The notes under the pieces: model-generated
Database searches by the model: none
The model's input: only the letters and a program-made list of their open reading frames with translations
What the model was told of the DNA's origin: nothing
NCBI RefSeq assembly: GCF_014168815.1
Contig: NZ_AP021972.1
Coordinates: 3,472,001 to 3,536,000, forward strand
Source: Klebsiella sp. WP3-W18-ESBL-02
GTDB lineage: Bacteria; Pseudomonadota; Gammaproteobacteria; Enterobacterales; Enterobacteriaceae
Direction: 5' to 3'
Length of the DNA stretch: 64,000 nucleotides
Program-made: the position numbers and the translations under genes
Shown: piece by piece, positions 7,703 through 16,881 of the stretch
How the letters are laid out: every line of letters starts with the position of its first letter
Numbering within the stretch: the first letter of the stretch is position 1

Positions 7703-9673
7703 ATGTTATCACCAGATATCAAGGTCAAGGTACAGAATTTTGGCCGCTTCCTCAGCAATATGGTGATGCCCAATATTGGCGCATTCATTGCCTGGGGTTT
7801 GATTACCGCACTGTTTATTCCTACCGGCTGGCTGCCGAATGAGACGCTGGCCAAACTGGTCGGCCCGATGATCACCTATCTGCTGCCGCTGCTCATCGGC
7901 TACACCGGCGGTCGCCTGATTGGTGGCGAGCGCGGCGGCGTCGTTGGCGCAATTACTACCATGGGCGTGATCGTCGGTGCCGATATGCCGATGTTTATGG
8001 GAGCCATGATTGCCGGGCCGTTGGGCGGCTGGGCAATCAAACGCTTTGACCGCTGGGTCGACGGTAAGATCAAAAGCGGCTTTGAGATGCTGGTGAACAA
8101 CTTCTCCGCCGGGATTATCGGCATGCTGCTGGCAATGCTCTCCTTCCTGGCCATCGGGCCAATGGTCGAGCTGCTGTCTAAAGCACTGGCGACCGGCGTC
8201 AACGTGATGGTACAGAACAACCTGCTGCCGTTAACCTCGATCTTTGTCGAACCGGCGAAAATTCTGTTCCTCAATAATGCGATCAACCACGGCATTTTCT
8301 CACCGCTGGGCATTCAGCAGGCAACGGAAACCGGCAAGTCTATCTTCTTCCTGATTGAAGCCAACCCGGGTCCGGGTCTGGGTATTCTGCTGGCATACAT
8401 GTTCTTCGGTAAAGGCAGCGCCAAGCAGTCGGCAGGCGGTGCAGCGATCATTCACTTCTTCGGCGGTATTCACGAAATTTATTTCCCATACGTGCTGATG
8501 AACCCGCGTTTAATTCTGGCGGTCATTCTTGGCGGCATGACCGGCGTCTTTACCCTGACGCTGTTCAACGCAGGCCTGGTTTCCCCGGCCTCTCCGGGCT
8601 CTATCTTTGCGGTGTTGCTGATGACGCCGAAAGCGTCGCTGATTGGTGTAGTACTGTCGATTCTGGCGTCAACGCTGGTCTCTTTCCTCACGGCCTCGAT
8701 GCTGCTTAAACGCGTTCGCGTGGGTGATGAAGAGAGCAACGGCCTGGCGGAAGCCACCCGCCGTATGCAGAGCCTGAAACAGCAGTCTAAAACCGGCGGC
8801 AAACCGTCTGGCGAAATCCCGCAGCCGGCGCTGGATCTGGCGAAAGATTTGCACCACGTGCGTAAAATTATCGTAGCCTGCGATGCCGGAATGGGCTCGA
8901 GCGCCCTTGGTGCAGGCGTACTGCGCAAAAAGGTGAAGGATGCTGGTCTGAACCATATTTCGGTGACCAACTGCGCCATCAATAGCCTGCCGGAGGATGT
9001 CGACCTGGTCATCACCCACCAGGACCTTACCGAACGCGCCATGCGCTTTGCGCCGCAGGCGATGCATATGTCGCTGAGCAACTTCCTCGACAGCGGCCTG
9101 TACACCGATCTCACCACCCGTCTGCTGGCCGCGAAGCTACCGCCCGCAGCCAACGATAGCCGACTGATTAATCAGACCATTATCGCCGCCAACGACGATG
9201 CATTCACGCCTGGCGAGCGCGAGGAAAACCTGTTTAAGCTCAGCGCCGATAACATTTTCCTCAACCTGACCGCCGCCAATAAAGAACAGGCCATTCGTTT
9301 TGCTGGCGAAATGCTGGTATCCGGCGGCTACGTCGAGCCGGATTACGTTGACGCCATGCTGGCGCGGGAAGCGTTAACCACCACCTACCTCGGAGAGTCC
9401 ATTGCCGTGCCGCACGGCACCGTAGAAGCCAAAGACCGCGTGCTGCGCACCGGGATTGTTATTTGCCAGTACCCGCAGGGCGTCCGCTTTGGCGATGAAC
9501 CGGACGATATCGCCCGCCTGGTCATCGGCATTGCCGCACGCAACAACGAGCACGTTCAGGTTATCGCCCGTCTGGCCAACGCGCTGGACGATAAGGACGT
9601 GATTGAACGCCTGGCGCAAACCACCAGCGTCCAGGAGATTTTACAACTCCTGTCCGGCGAGCAAGCGGCATAA
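7703..9673 (+). CDS. mtlA: PTS mannitol-specific EIICBA
   Basis: MtlA takes up D-mannitol and phosphorylates it to mannitol-1-phosphate. I chose the start MLSPDIKVKVQNFG at 7703, which matches the E. coli N-terminus and gives 656 residues. The longer reading from 7640 has no family support. Domains in order are the membrane IIC part (about 1-345), IIB with phospho-cysteine C393 in IIVACDAGMGSS, and IIA with phospho-histidine H571 in IAVPHGTVEAKD. The IIC-IIB linker and the IIB-IIA linker are clearly diverged from E. coli. It is first in mtlADR. Confidence 0.95.
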   Translation: MLSPDIKVKVQNFGRFLSNMVMPNIGAFIAWGLITALFIPTGWLPNETLAKLVGPMITYLLPLLIGYTGGRLIGGERGGVVGAITTMGVIVGADMPMFMGAMIAGPLGGWAIKRFDRWVDGKIKSGFEMLVNNFSAGIIGMLLAMLSFLAIGPMVELLSKALATGVNVMVQNNLLPLTSIFVEPAKILFLNNAINHGIFSPLGIQQATETGKSIFFLIEANPGPGLGILLAYMFFGKGSAKQSAGGAAIIHFFGGIHEIYFPYVLMNPRLILAVILGGMTGVFTLTLFNAGLVSPASPGSIFAVLLMTPKASLIGVVLSILASTLVSFLTASMLLKRVRVGDEESNGLAEATRRMQSLKQQSKTGGKPSGEIPQPALDLAKDLHHVRKIIVACDAGMGSSALGAGVLRKKVKDAGLNHISVTNCAINSLPEDVDLVITHQDLTERAMRFAPQAMHMSLSNFLDSGLYTDLTTRLLAAKLPPAANDSRLINQTIIAANDDAFTPGEREENLFKLSADNIFLNLTAANKEQAIRFAGEMLVSGGYVEPDYVDAMLAREALTTTYLGESIAVPHGTVEAKDRVLRTGIVICQYPQGVRFGDEPDDIARLVIGIAARNNEHVQVIARLANALDDKDVIERLAQTTSVQEILQLLSGEQAA

Positions 9674-9725
9674 GGTCTCGGGGGCCTCAGCCCCCGGCTA
9701 CGGATTTTTTTCGAGGTAAACAGCA

Positions 9726-10877
9726 ATGAAAGCAATTCATTTTGGCGCAGGGAATATTGGCCGCGGCTTTATCGGTAAACTGCTGGCGGACGCCCAGGCG
9801 GAGCTCACCTTCGCCGATGTTAATCAACCGTTGGTCGATCAACTGGCGCACCAGCAGCATTATCAGGTCAACGTAGTGGGTGAAAATGCGCGCGTCGAGC
9901 AGGTCAGCCGCATTAGCGCCATCTACAGCAACAGCCCGGACGCTATCGCGCAGATTGCGCAGGCCGATATCATCACCACCGCCGTAGGCCCGCAGGTGCT
10001 CAGCAAAATCGCCAGCACCCTGGCCCAGGGGTTGATCGCCCGCTTTGAGCGCGGCAACGCGCAGCCGATGAATATTATCGCCTGCGAAAACATGGTGCGC
10101 GGCACCAGCCAGCTCAAGCAGCACGTGCTGCAGGCAATGCCCATCGCGCTGCACGGGTGGGTGGAAGAACACATTGGCTTTGTCGATTCGGCAGTCGATC
10201 GCATCGTGCCACCGGGGACCGCGGCAAACGACGATCCACTGGACGTCACCGTTGAAACCTTTAGCGAGTGGATTGTCGACAGCACCCAGTTCAAGGGGGC
10301 GCTGCCGGAGATTGCTGGCATGGAACCCACCAGCAATCTGATGGCCTACATCGAACGTAAACTGTTCACGCTCAACACCGGTCACGCTATCACGGCCTAC
10401 CTTGGTCAACTGGCTGGCTACCGGACCATTCGCGAGTCCATTCTGGACCCGGCTATTCGTGAGGTGGTGAAAAACGCCATGACCGAAAGCGGCGACGTGC
10501 TGATTAAGCGCTACGCCTTCGATTCGCAGCAGCATGCCGCCTACATCGACAAAATTCTGACCCGCTTCGAAAACCCATACCTGCACGATGAGGTCGAACG
10601 CGTAGGCCGTCAGCCGCTGCGTAAATTGAGCGAGAACGATCGCTTAATCAAACCGCTGCGCGGCACGCTGGAGTACGCGCTGCCGAACCGGCACCTGATA
10701 ATCGGCATTGCCGCCGCGTTACGCTATCGCAGCCACCAGGACCCGCAGGCGCAAGAAATGGCAAACCTGCTGGAGGAAAAAGGGGTAACAAGCACGGTTA
10801 ATCAGGTTTGTGGGCTGCATGACCAGCCAGAGCTTGTCGCACAGATCGTGAATGTGTATAACGCCATGCAACGTTAA
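9726..10877 (+). CDS. mtlD: mannitol-1-phosphate 5-dehydrogenase
   Basis: MtlD oxidises mannitol-1-phosphate to fructose-6-phosphate with NAD+. The 383-residue protein begins with the nucleotide-binding stretch MKAIHFGAGNIGRGFIG. It also carries the long-chain mannitol dehydrogenase signature around KRKLFTLN/ERKLFTLNTGHAITAYLG, near residue 210. It starts 52 bases after mtlA with the ribosome site GAGGT. By eye it is clearly less similar to E. coli MtlD than the flanking housekeeping proteins are to theirs. Confidence 0.95.
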   Translation: MKAIHFGAGNIGRGFIGKLLADAQAELTFADVNQPLVDQLAHQQHYQVNVVGENARVEQVSRISAIYSNSPDAIAQIAQADIITTAVGPQVLSKIASTLAQGLIARFERGNAQPMNIIACENMVRGTSQLKQHVLQAMPIALHGWVEEHIGFVDSAVDRIVPPGTAANDDPLDVTVETFSEWIVDSTQFKGALPEIAGMEPTSNLMAYIERKLFTLNTGHAITAYLGQLAGYRTIRESILDPAIREVVKNAMTESGDVLIKRYAFDSQQHAAYIDKILTRFENPYLHDEVERVGRQPLRKLSENDRLIKPLRGTLEYALPNRHLIIGIAAALRYRSHQDPQAQEMANLLEEKGVTSTVNQVCGLHDQPELVAQIVNVYNAMQR

Positions 10878-10943
10878 CGACGATGTCACCCCATAGGACA
10901 GGCGCGGCTGCCGTAGGCGGCCGCTGCCGATAAGAAGGGTAAA

Positions 10944-11606
10944 ATGAAACTGAATCGCCTGCGCATGAACGCGCAACCCGAAAGCGAAAAGCCACACCCA
11001 AAGGACTCGGCTCCAGAGAAACCACCATTTGCAAAAAGCAACGCAACGATGATGGCCCCAATGGACGACGCACACCTTAATCAGAATCAGGCGGTGGAAA
11101 ACCGCATCCTGGAGCGGCTGAACGCCCGCCAGACGTTGACCGGTTTTATTCAGACCGCCGTCGGGCTGCTGTCCGAAGCGGTGGATCAGCTCATCCTCCA
11201 GGCCTTTCGTAAAGATGATTACGCCGTTAAATACGCGGTAGAGCCGCTGCTGGAAGGCAGCGGGCCGCTGGCAAACCTGCCGGTGCGGCTCAAGCTTATC
11301 TACGCTCTGGGCGTGATCAGCCGCGATGAATACGAAGACGTCGAACTGCTGCTGGCGCTGAATAACGAGCTGGCGCATGAGAACAAAATCTACAGCTTTA
11401 CCGACGATGAAATCCTGGGCCCTATCAATATGCTGCACTGCATGACAGCACTCCCGCCGCCGCCTACGCTACACCTGCCGGAAGACGTGGTTGATGATGC
11501 GCTAAGAACCATGCAGGAACAGCGTTATCAGCAGATGGTCCGCTCAACGCTGGTGCTCAGCATTACGGATTTAGTGACCAGTCTGGCGCATAAGAAAGCG
11601 TTTTAA
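10944..11606 (+). CDS. mtlR: mannitol operon repressor
   Basis: MtlR is the repressor of the mannitol operon in enterobacteria. It has an all-helical MtlR fold rather than a classical helix-turn-helix. The conserved core is recognisable: FRKDDYAVKYAVEPLLEG, RLKLIYALGVISR and YQQMVRSTLVLSITDLV. At 220 residues it is longer than the E. coli protein (195) because of a Pro/Lys/Glu-rich N-terminal extension of about 25 residues. The start at 10944 has a good ribosome site (AAGAAGGG). An alternative start further in (MMAPMDD) is possible. Confidence 0.9.
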   Translation: MKLNRLRMNAQPESEKPHPKDSAPEKPPFAKSNATMMAPMDDAHLNQNQAVENRILERLNARQTLTGFIQTAVGLLSEAVDQLILQAFRKDDYAVKYAVEPLLEGSGPLANLPVRLKLIYALGVISRDEYEDVELLLALNNELAHENKIYSFTDDEILGPINMLHCMTALPPPPTLHLPEDVVDDALRTMQEQRYQQMVRSTLVLSITDLVTSLAHKKAF

Positions 11607-11801
11607 GCGCTGTCGACAGCGGATGGATAATACCCATAATAGGGCCCTCGCCTTTGCCATCCGCAGTTCTTTGCTTTTCGTTGACATAAGTCGGCAAAAA
11701 ACCGGCGTTTTTTTTATCAGCGCATCTTCCCGTTTCGCTCAACTTAGTATAAAAAGGCTGCTTTTACAGGATTCTCTTTCACTTACTTAGCCTGGAGCAA
11801 C

Positions 11802-13085
11802 ATGAACACTTTCTCGGTTTCTCGTCTGGCGCTGGCATTGGCTTTTGGCGTGACACTGACGGCTTGCAGCTCAACCCCTGCGGATCAGCGTCCGTCCGAT
11901 CAGACCGCGCCAGGGACCTCTTCCCGCCCGGTGCTGTCGGCAGATGAAGCGCAAAACTTTACCGCCGCGCGTTACTTCGCTTCGCTTGACCCTAACGCTG
12001 CAGCCTGGTCGCCGTCGTCTATCGCCGTGCCGGCGAAAGCAGACTTCGTGGTTGGCCCAGCCGGTACCCAGGGCGTGACGCACACCAGCATTCAGGCCGC
12101 CGTTGATGCCGCTATCGCGCGCCACAGCAGCTCACGCATCTATATTGCCGTGCTGCCAGGTGAGTATCAGGGCACCGTTTATGTGCCGGCCGCTCCGGGC
12201 AGCCTGACCATCTACGGTACCGGCGAGAAAGCGATTGATGTCAAAATCGGTCTGGCCATCGATTCTGAAATCGACCCGGCAAGCTGGCGTAAGCTGGTTA
12301 ACCCAGGCGGTAAATACATGCCGGGCAAACCGGCGTGGTACATGTTTGACAGCTGCCAGAGCAAGCGCAGCGCCACGATTGGCGTCATGTGCTCGGCGGT
12401 CGTCTGGTCGCAGAACAACGGTCTGCAGCTGCAAAACCTGACGATTCAAAATACCCTGGGCGACAGCGTCGATGCAGGGACTCACCAGGCGGTCGCGCTG
12501 CGGACCGATGGCGATAAAACCCAGCTTAACAACGTCAATGTGCTGGGCCGTCAGAATACGTTCTTCGTCACCAACAGCGGTGTTGATAACCGTCTGCAGA
12601 ACAATCGCCAGACCCGTACGCTGGTCAGCAACAGCTACCTCGAAGGCGATGTGGATATCGTTTCCGGCCGTGGCGCGGTGGTGTTCGACAACACCGATTT
12701 CCGCGTAGTGAACTCGCGTACCCAGCAGGAAGGCTATGTCTTCGCACCTGCGACGTCATCCAACATCTTCTACGGTTTCCTCGCCACCAACAGCCGCTTC
12801 ACCGCTTCCGGTGACGGCGTAGCGCAGCTGGGCCGCTCGCTCGACGTCGACAGCAACACCAACGGCCAGGTCGTGATCCGCGATAGCGTGATTAACGAAG
12901 GCTTTAACGTCGCGAAACCATGGGCTGACGCCGCCGTTTCTAAACGTCCGTTCAGCGGCAACACCGGCGCGCAGGACGAAAAAGGTCAGCTGAAGCGCGA
13001 CCTCAACGACCGTAACTTCAACCGCATGTGGGAATACAACAACCGCGGCGTGGGAAGTCATATCGTGGCCGAGCCGAAGAAATAA
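11802..13085 (+). CDS. ybhC: pectinesterase-family outer-membrane lipoprotein YbhC
   Basis: This 427-residue protein has a lipoprotein signal with lipobox L19-T20-A21-C22, so it should be lipid-anchored. The body is a right-handed beta-helix of the pectin methylesterase family, for example GTHQAVALRTDGDKTQLNNV and YLEGDVDIVSGRGAVVFDN. The E. coli homologue is an outer-membrane lipoprotein with thioesterase activity reported and weak support for true pectinesterase activity. It is transcribed alone and followed by a strong terminator. Confidence 0.92.
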   Translation: MNTFSVSRLALALAFGVTLTACSSTPADQRPSDQTAPGTSSRPVLSADEAQNFTAARYFASLDPNAAAWSPSSIAVPAKADFVVGPAGTQGVTHTSIQAAVDAAIARHSSSRIYIAVLPGEYQGTVYVPAAPGSLTIYGTGEKAIDVKIGLAIDSEIDPASWRKLVNPGGKYMPGKPAWYMFDSCQSKRSATIGVMCSAVVWSQNNGLQLQNLTIQNTLGDSVDAGTHQAVALRTDGDKTQLNNVNVLGRQNTFFVTNSGVDNRLQNNRQTRTLVSNSYLEGDVDIVSGRGAVVFDNTDFRVVNSRTQQEGYVFAPATSSNIFYGFLATNSRFTASGDGVAQLGRSLDVDSNTNGQVVIRDSVINEGFNVAKPWADAAVSKRPFSGNTGAQDEKGQLKRDLNDRNFNRMWEYNNRGVGSHIVAEPKK

Positions 13086-13100
13086 TCCGCCATCAATAGA

Positions 13101-13130
13101 AAAAGGCCCATGACATCATGGGCCTTTTTT
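13101..13130 (+). terminator. terminator after ybhC
   Basis: The arms AAAAGGCCCATG (13101-13112) and CATGGGCCTTTT (13117-13128) form a perfect 12-bp stem with loop ACAT, followed by further T residues. It marks the end of conserved backbone before the variable sugar locus. Confidence 0.92.
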
Positions 13131-13238
13131 ATATCTGAAGCTTTAACGGAATCAACTAACGCATTGTTTTAAAAGAAAAAAACTTAAAAAATAACGCTGT
13201 ACTGTGACAGCGATAACATCATGACAATGAGAGATCAT

Positions 13239-13281
13239 GACATCCTTACAACATCAAAGCTCAGGTCTTGTTAAGGATGTC
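13239..13281 (+). promoter_or_regulatory. long inverted repeat over the ribosome site of the GntR gene
   Basis: GACATCCTTACAA (13239-13251) is complementary to TTGTTAAGGATGTC (13268-13281) apart from one bulged T. The 3' arm contains AAGGA, which is the ribosome binding site for the ATG at 13287. It could be the binding site of the GntR protein itself, or an RNA hairpin that limits its translation. The sequence alone does not decide between these. Confidence 0.5.
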
Positions 13282-13286
13282 GTGCA

Positions 13287-14036
13287 ATGAAGATCAATAA
13301 AAAAAACAAATTGCCCATGTATGCGCAGCTCTTTGAAATTGTCACGCAGAAAATTAACGCTGGCGAACTCAAGGCGGGCCAACAATTACCTTTTGAGCGA
13401 GAATTATGCTTGCAGTATGAAATCAGCCGCACTACCGTGCGCCAGGCGATGGCCGAGCTGGAAAAAGAAGGGTTTATCAAAAAAATACACGGCAAAGGTA
13501 TTTTTGTTCGCGAGCAAGCGGTGAAGCAAAGCCTCATTACCGTTTATAGTTTTCATGAAGAAATGATGCGTTTAAATAAAACGCCAGGCACCACCCTGCT
13601 CCACTTCAGTCTGAGCAGCGCGCCAACGCGGATCGCGCAAAAACTGAATACTGAAAATCCTGTTTATCATATTATTCGTCTACGCTCCGCCGACTATGAG
13701 CCTATCTTATATGAAGAAACCTATCTTACTAGTGTTCTTTTCCCTGAGCTAACGCAGGAGGATATTGAAACGTGTGGTTTATATAATGCTATAAAAGAAA
13801 AGTATAACATTTCCGTTCGCCGGGCGATTGATACATTCAGAGCGATAAATATTAAACCAGATATTGCCAGACATCTGAATGAAACTCCTGGTGCGCCTGG
13901 CTTGCAGATTGAGCGCATTGCATTTTTAGATAATACACCAATTGAATACACCGTCGAAATAGCTCGCGGTAGTCAATTCGAATACACCATTGAATTACAA
14001 GGCGTGACGCTGAACTCATCAATTACAGCTGTTTGA
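13287..14036 (+). CDS. GntR/HutC-family transcriptional regulator of the adjacent sugar PTS locus
   Basis: The 249-residue protein has an N-terminal winged helix (LPMYAQLFEIVTQKI ... LQYEISRTTVRQAMAELEKEG, about residues 9-65). A C-terminal UTRA ligand-binding domain follows (about 90-240; for example YEETYLTSVLFPEL and GLQIERIAFLDNTPIEYTVE). UTRA regulators of this type usually repress the neighbouring sugar operon and respond to a phosphorylated sugar. Because it precedes the five sugar genes on the same strand, I infer that it controls them. The natural effector is unknown. Confidence 0.88.
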   Translation: MKINKKNKLPMYAQLFEIVTQKINAGELKAGQQLPFERELCLQYEISRTTVRQAMAELEKEGFIKKIHGKGIFVREQAVKQSLITVYSFHEEMMRLNKTPGTTLLHFSLSSAPTRIAQKLNTENPVYHIIRLRSADYEPILYEETYLTSVLFPELTQEDIETCGLYNAIKEKYNISVRRAIDTFRAINIKPDIARHLNETPGAPGLQIERIAFLDNTPIEYTVEIARGSQFEYTIELQGVTLNSSITAV

Positions 14037-14107
14037 TCAATTCCTGCTCACACGCCTTTTTAATAAGCCGTTAATTAATTTAACCGTATTATAAAGGAGT
14101 GACCTGA

Positions 14108-15487
14108 ATGAAATTAACCGTATTAGGCGGTGGCGGCGTTCGCGCGCCATATCTTGCCAAAACGTTAGCATTACAGTCAAAGCAGCTCGCACTGACTGAA
14201 ATATGCTTTATGGATATTAACGAAGAGAAACTGACTATTTATGGCGGGCTAGCCCGGGCTATTGCAAAGAAAATAAATCCTGATTTAACGATTTCCCTGA
14301 CCACCAGCCCACGGACTGCACTGACCGACGCAAATTATGTTATCACCACGCTACGCGTTGAAGGGGATGCCGGGCGCGTTTTTGATGAAAAACTGGCTCA
14401 GAAATACAATATTCTGGGCCAGGAAACCACCGGCATTGGCGGATTTGCGATGGCCCTGCGATCCATTCCTGTCTTAAAAGAGTATCTCGAACTGGCCCGC
14501 CAGGTTTCCGCCAAAGGGGTACTGTTCTTCAATTTCACCAACCCATCAGGGCTGGTTACCCAGGCGTTGATTAATGCCGGTTACGACAATGTTTATGGCA
14601 TTTGTGATGGCCCTGCGAGCTTCATGCGTGAAATAGCAAAACTGCTGGACGTCGACATTATGCGTTTCTCAGCAACCTGCTATGGTCTGAATCATCTCTC
14701 GTTCTACCGCGATTTCACCGTCGACGGTAAAGACGTCAGCGCGCAGATCCTGGCCCATCAGCAGTTGTTCAAAGAGACGGAGATGAAGCTGTTCGACGAA
14801 GCAACCATCGACGTTTTACAACAAGAGCTCCCCAATGAGTATCTCTACTTTTATTTCAACCATCAGGCCATTATTACCTCGATAGCTCGCCACGGTTGCG
14901 CGCGCGGTGAGACGATTCAAAACATTAATCAGCGGATGCTGGACGAGCTGCGCGCGAATCAATCAGCCAGTATAGAGCAGCAATTTGCTATTTTTGCGCA
15001 CCATCTGCTGGAGCGAGAAAACTCTTACTTTGCGATTGAAAGCGACGGCCGCCGGGATAACCACTATAAAGCACTCAGCCTCCCGGAGTTTATTGCCGCT
15101 CCAGATACCGGCGGCTACTCGGGAATCGCGCTGAATATTATCAGGGGATTACAGAATAAACCTGCGTGGCCAATGACGATTCTGGTGAAAAACAACGACA
15201 GCATCCGCCAGTTGCATCCCGATGATGTCATTGAGATAACCTGCGATATGCATGACGGCAAAATAATGCCGCGACGCGTCGACGATCTGCCGGCCTATCA
15301 GAGCCACATCATCAGTACGATCAAACGCTTTGAAAACCTGACGATTCACGCGATTGAGCAGCGTTGTAAAAAGAGCGCAATTCGGGCGCTCATGGTACAT
15401 CCGCTGATTAATGACTACACCATCGCCACGCAGATTCTCAATGAGCTACTCGCCGAATATCAGGCCTACACCGGGGAGTGGCGCTAA
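14108..15487 (+). CDS. glycoside hydrolase family 4 enzyme, probable 6-phospho-glycosidase
   Basis: GH4 enzymes cleave phosphorylated disaccharides by an NAD+- and Mn2+-dependent redox-elimination mechanism in the cytoplasm. The 459-residue protein begins with the dinucleotide motif VLGGGGVRAP (residues 5-14). The expected metal ligands are present: C166 in GICDGP and H196 in GLNHLSF. Whether it acts on beta-glucosides, beta-galactosides or amino-sugar glycosides cannot be read from the sequence. It is followed without a gap by an amino-sugar phosphate deaminase homologue, which hints at an amino-sugar-containing disaccharide. The ribosome site AAGGAG precedes the ATG. Confidence 0.88.
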   Translation: MKLTVLGGGGVRAPYLAKTLALQSKQLALTEICFMDINEEKLTIYGGLARAIAKKINPDLTISLTTSPRTALTDANYVITTLRVEGDAGRVFDEKLAQKYNILGQETTGIGGFAMALRSIPVLKEYLELARQVSAKGVLFFNFTNPSGLVTQALINAGYDNVYGICDGPASFMREIAKLLDVDIMRFSATCYGLNHLSFYRDFTVDGKDVSAQILAHQQLFKETEMKLFDEATIDVLQQELPNEYLYFYFNHQAIITSIARHGCARGETIQNINQRMLDELRANQSASIEQQFAIFAHHLLERENSYFAIESDGRRDNHYKALSLPEFIAAPDTGGYSGIALNIIRGLQNKPAWPMTILVKNNDSIRQLHPDDVIEITCDMHDGKIMPRRVDDLPAYQSHIISTIKRFENLTIHAIEQRCKKSAIRALMVHPLINDYTIATQILNELLAEYQAYTGEWR

Positions 15488-16209
15488 TGGAACTGGCGAT
15501 ATGTTCTCAACAGCAGTTTTCCCGCGTGCTCGGCGACGCCATCATTGATGCTCTTCAGCAAGAAGGCACCGTATGCCTGGCTTCGGGCGATACGCCTCAG
15601 CGAGCCTATCAGTACGTTGCCGCAGAATATCAACGTCGCCGCTTCCCGCTGCGCGCAACGCTCGTTGGGCTTGATGAGTGGGTCGGGCTCGGTCAGCAGG
15701 ATGAAGGCAGCTGCCAGTACGCAATGCATCACGACCTGTATCAACATTTAGCGCTGCGCCCCGGCCAACTCCAGCAGTTCGACGCTACGCATACCGGAGA
15801 GGCGTTGGAACACGAGTGCCACCGCATAAACCAGCTGCTGGCCGAACGGCCGCTGCGCCTGACGCTACTCGGGATAGGTCAGAATGGCCATCTTGGTCTC
15901 AATGAGCCCGGCAGCGCATTCAACTCGCTGGCGCACATCTCCAACCTTAGCGAAACAACCATTCGCGTTGCACAGAAGTATTTCCCGACAGCCACCCGCC
16001 TGCATCAGGGCATTACGCTTGGCATTGGTAATATTCTTGCCAGTGAACACATTATCATTGCCGCTAGCGGCGCGCATAAACGCAATATTGTGCAGCGCCT
16101 GCTGTTTACGCCCCCGAACGAAAACTTCCCGGCCACCAGCTTAAAACAGCACGCCAATACGATACTGCTGCTGGATGATGCCGTGTTTAACGTGGAGAGT
16201 ATTTTATGA
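15487..16209 (+). CDS. AgaI/NagB-like amino-sugar-6-phosphate isomerase/deaminase
   Basis: The 240-residue protein belongs to the glucosamine-6-phosphate isomerase/6-phosphogluconolactonase superfamily. The start is the ATG at 15487, overlapping the GH4 stop as TAATG, rather than the GTG at 15478. The site LVGLDEWVGL matches the general-base Asp region of NagB. The motif GIGQNGHLGLNEP keeps the His and Glu of the NagB triad but has Asn in place of the triad Asp. As I recall, that is also the form found in AgaI (galactosamine-6-phosphate isomerase). AgaI-like activity on galactosamine- or glucosamine-6-phosphate is therefore an inference. Confidence 0.82.
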   Translation: MELAICSQQQFSRVLGDAIIDALQQEGTVCLASGDTPQRAYQYVAAEYQRRRFPLRATLVGLDEWVGLGQQDEGSCQYAMHHDLYQHLALRPGQLQQFDATHTGEALEHECHRINQLLAERPLRLTLLGIGQNGHLGLNEPGSAFNSLAHISNLSETTIRVAQKYFPTATRLHQGITLGIGNILASEHIIIAASGAHKRNIVQRLLFTPPNENFPATSLKQHANTILLLDDAVFNVESIL

Positions 16210-16508
16210 CTGACGAACAACGGTGGTTCAGCATTATAGCCTGCGCCGGAGAAAGCTTTTCGCAGCTCAATGCCGCGTTACAGGCCGCCAAAAGCGGCGA
16301 TATCACGCAGGCTGAGGCTTATTTTCACGAATCGGAAGTTAACCTTCAGCGGGCCCATCATATTCAAAGTGAATCGTTACAAGGGGAAATCAGCGGCCAA
16401 CCGATCGCATTTTCTCTGCTTTTTGTTCATGCCCAGGATCATTTAATGAACGTCCTGCTGGCGCAGAATATTTATCGCGAATTTATCGAACTGTATAAAA
16501 ATAAATAA
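16206..16508 (+). CDS. PTS lactose/cellobiose-family EIIA component
   Basis: This 100-residue protein is the phosphocarrier IIA of a Lac-family PTS. The family motif FVHAQDHLM is present, with phospho-acceptor His at about residue 75 and the second His at 79. It is a three-helix protein that works as a trimer in the family. Its ATG overlaps the stop of the preceding deaminase gene (ATGA), so translation is probably coupled. Confidence 0.93.
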   Translation: MTDEQRWFSIIACAGESFSQLNAALQAAKSGDITQAEAYFHESEVNLQRAHHIQSESLQGEISGQPIAFSLLFVHAQDHLMNVLLAQNIYREFIELYKNK

Positions 16509-16521
16509 TCGAGGCCCCAAT

Positions 16522-16881
16522 ATGAACTATCAGAATTTATCCATTCTTCTCGTCTGTAACCTCGGAGCATCGACTAGCGTGATGGTGAGTAAAATGCGCG
16601 AGGTTGTCGATAACAGTGAAGTACTGAAAGGCCAGAATATTCGTATCGATGCCCGCAGCGCTGGTGATCTAAATACCTATATCGCTGATTACGATTTGGT
16701 GATGGTCGGCCCGCAGATGAAGCATAAATTTCCCGAGCTTGCGGCCATCGCCGGGCAATATGCTAAACCCATTGAAGTTATCGACAGCCAGGCCTACGGG
16801 CTTGCTGATGGCGCATTAATATTGAAACAAGCACTCTATTTATATCATCTTAATCGGCCTGCCAAGGAAGGTGTAAAATGA
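16522..16881 (+). CDS. PTS lactose/cellobiose-family EIIB component
   Basis: The 119-residue IIB subunit carries the phospho-cysteine C12 in the loop LLVCNLGASTSVMV, close to the CxxGxSTS signature of cellobiose/chitobiose IIB proteins. It passes phosphate from IIA to the incoming sugar. A GAGG ribosome site precedes the ATG, and its end overlaps the start of the IIC gene by 4 bases. Confidence 0.92.
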   Translation: MNYQNLSILLVCNLGASTSVMVSKMREVVDNSEVLKGQNIRIDARSAGDLNTYIADYDLVMVGPQMKHKFPELAAIAGQYAKPIEVIDSQAYGLADGALILKQALYLYHLNRPAKEGVK

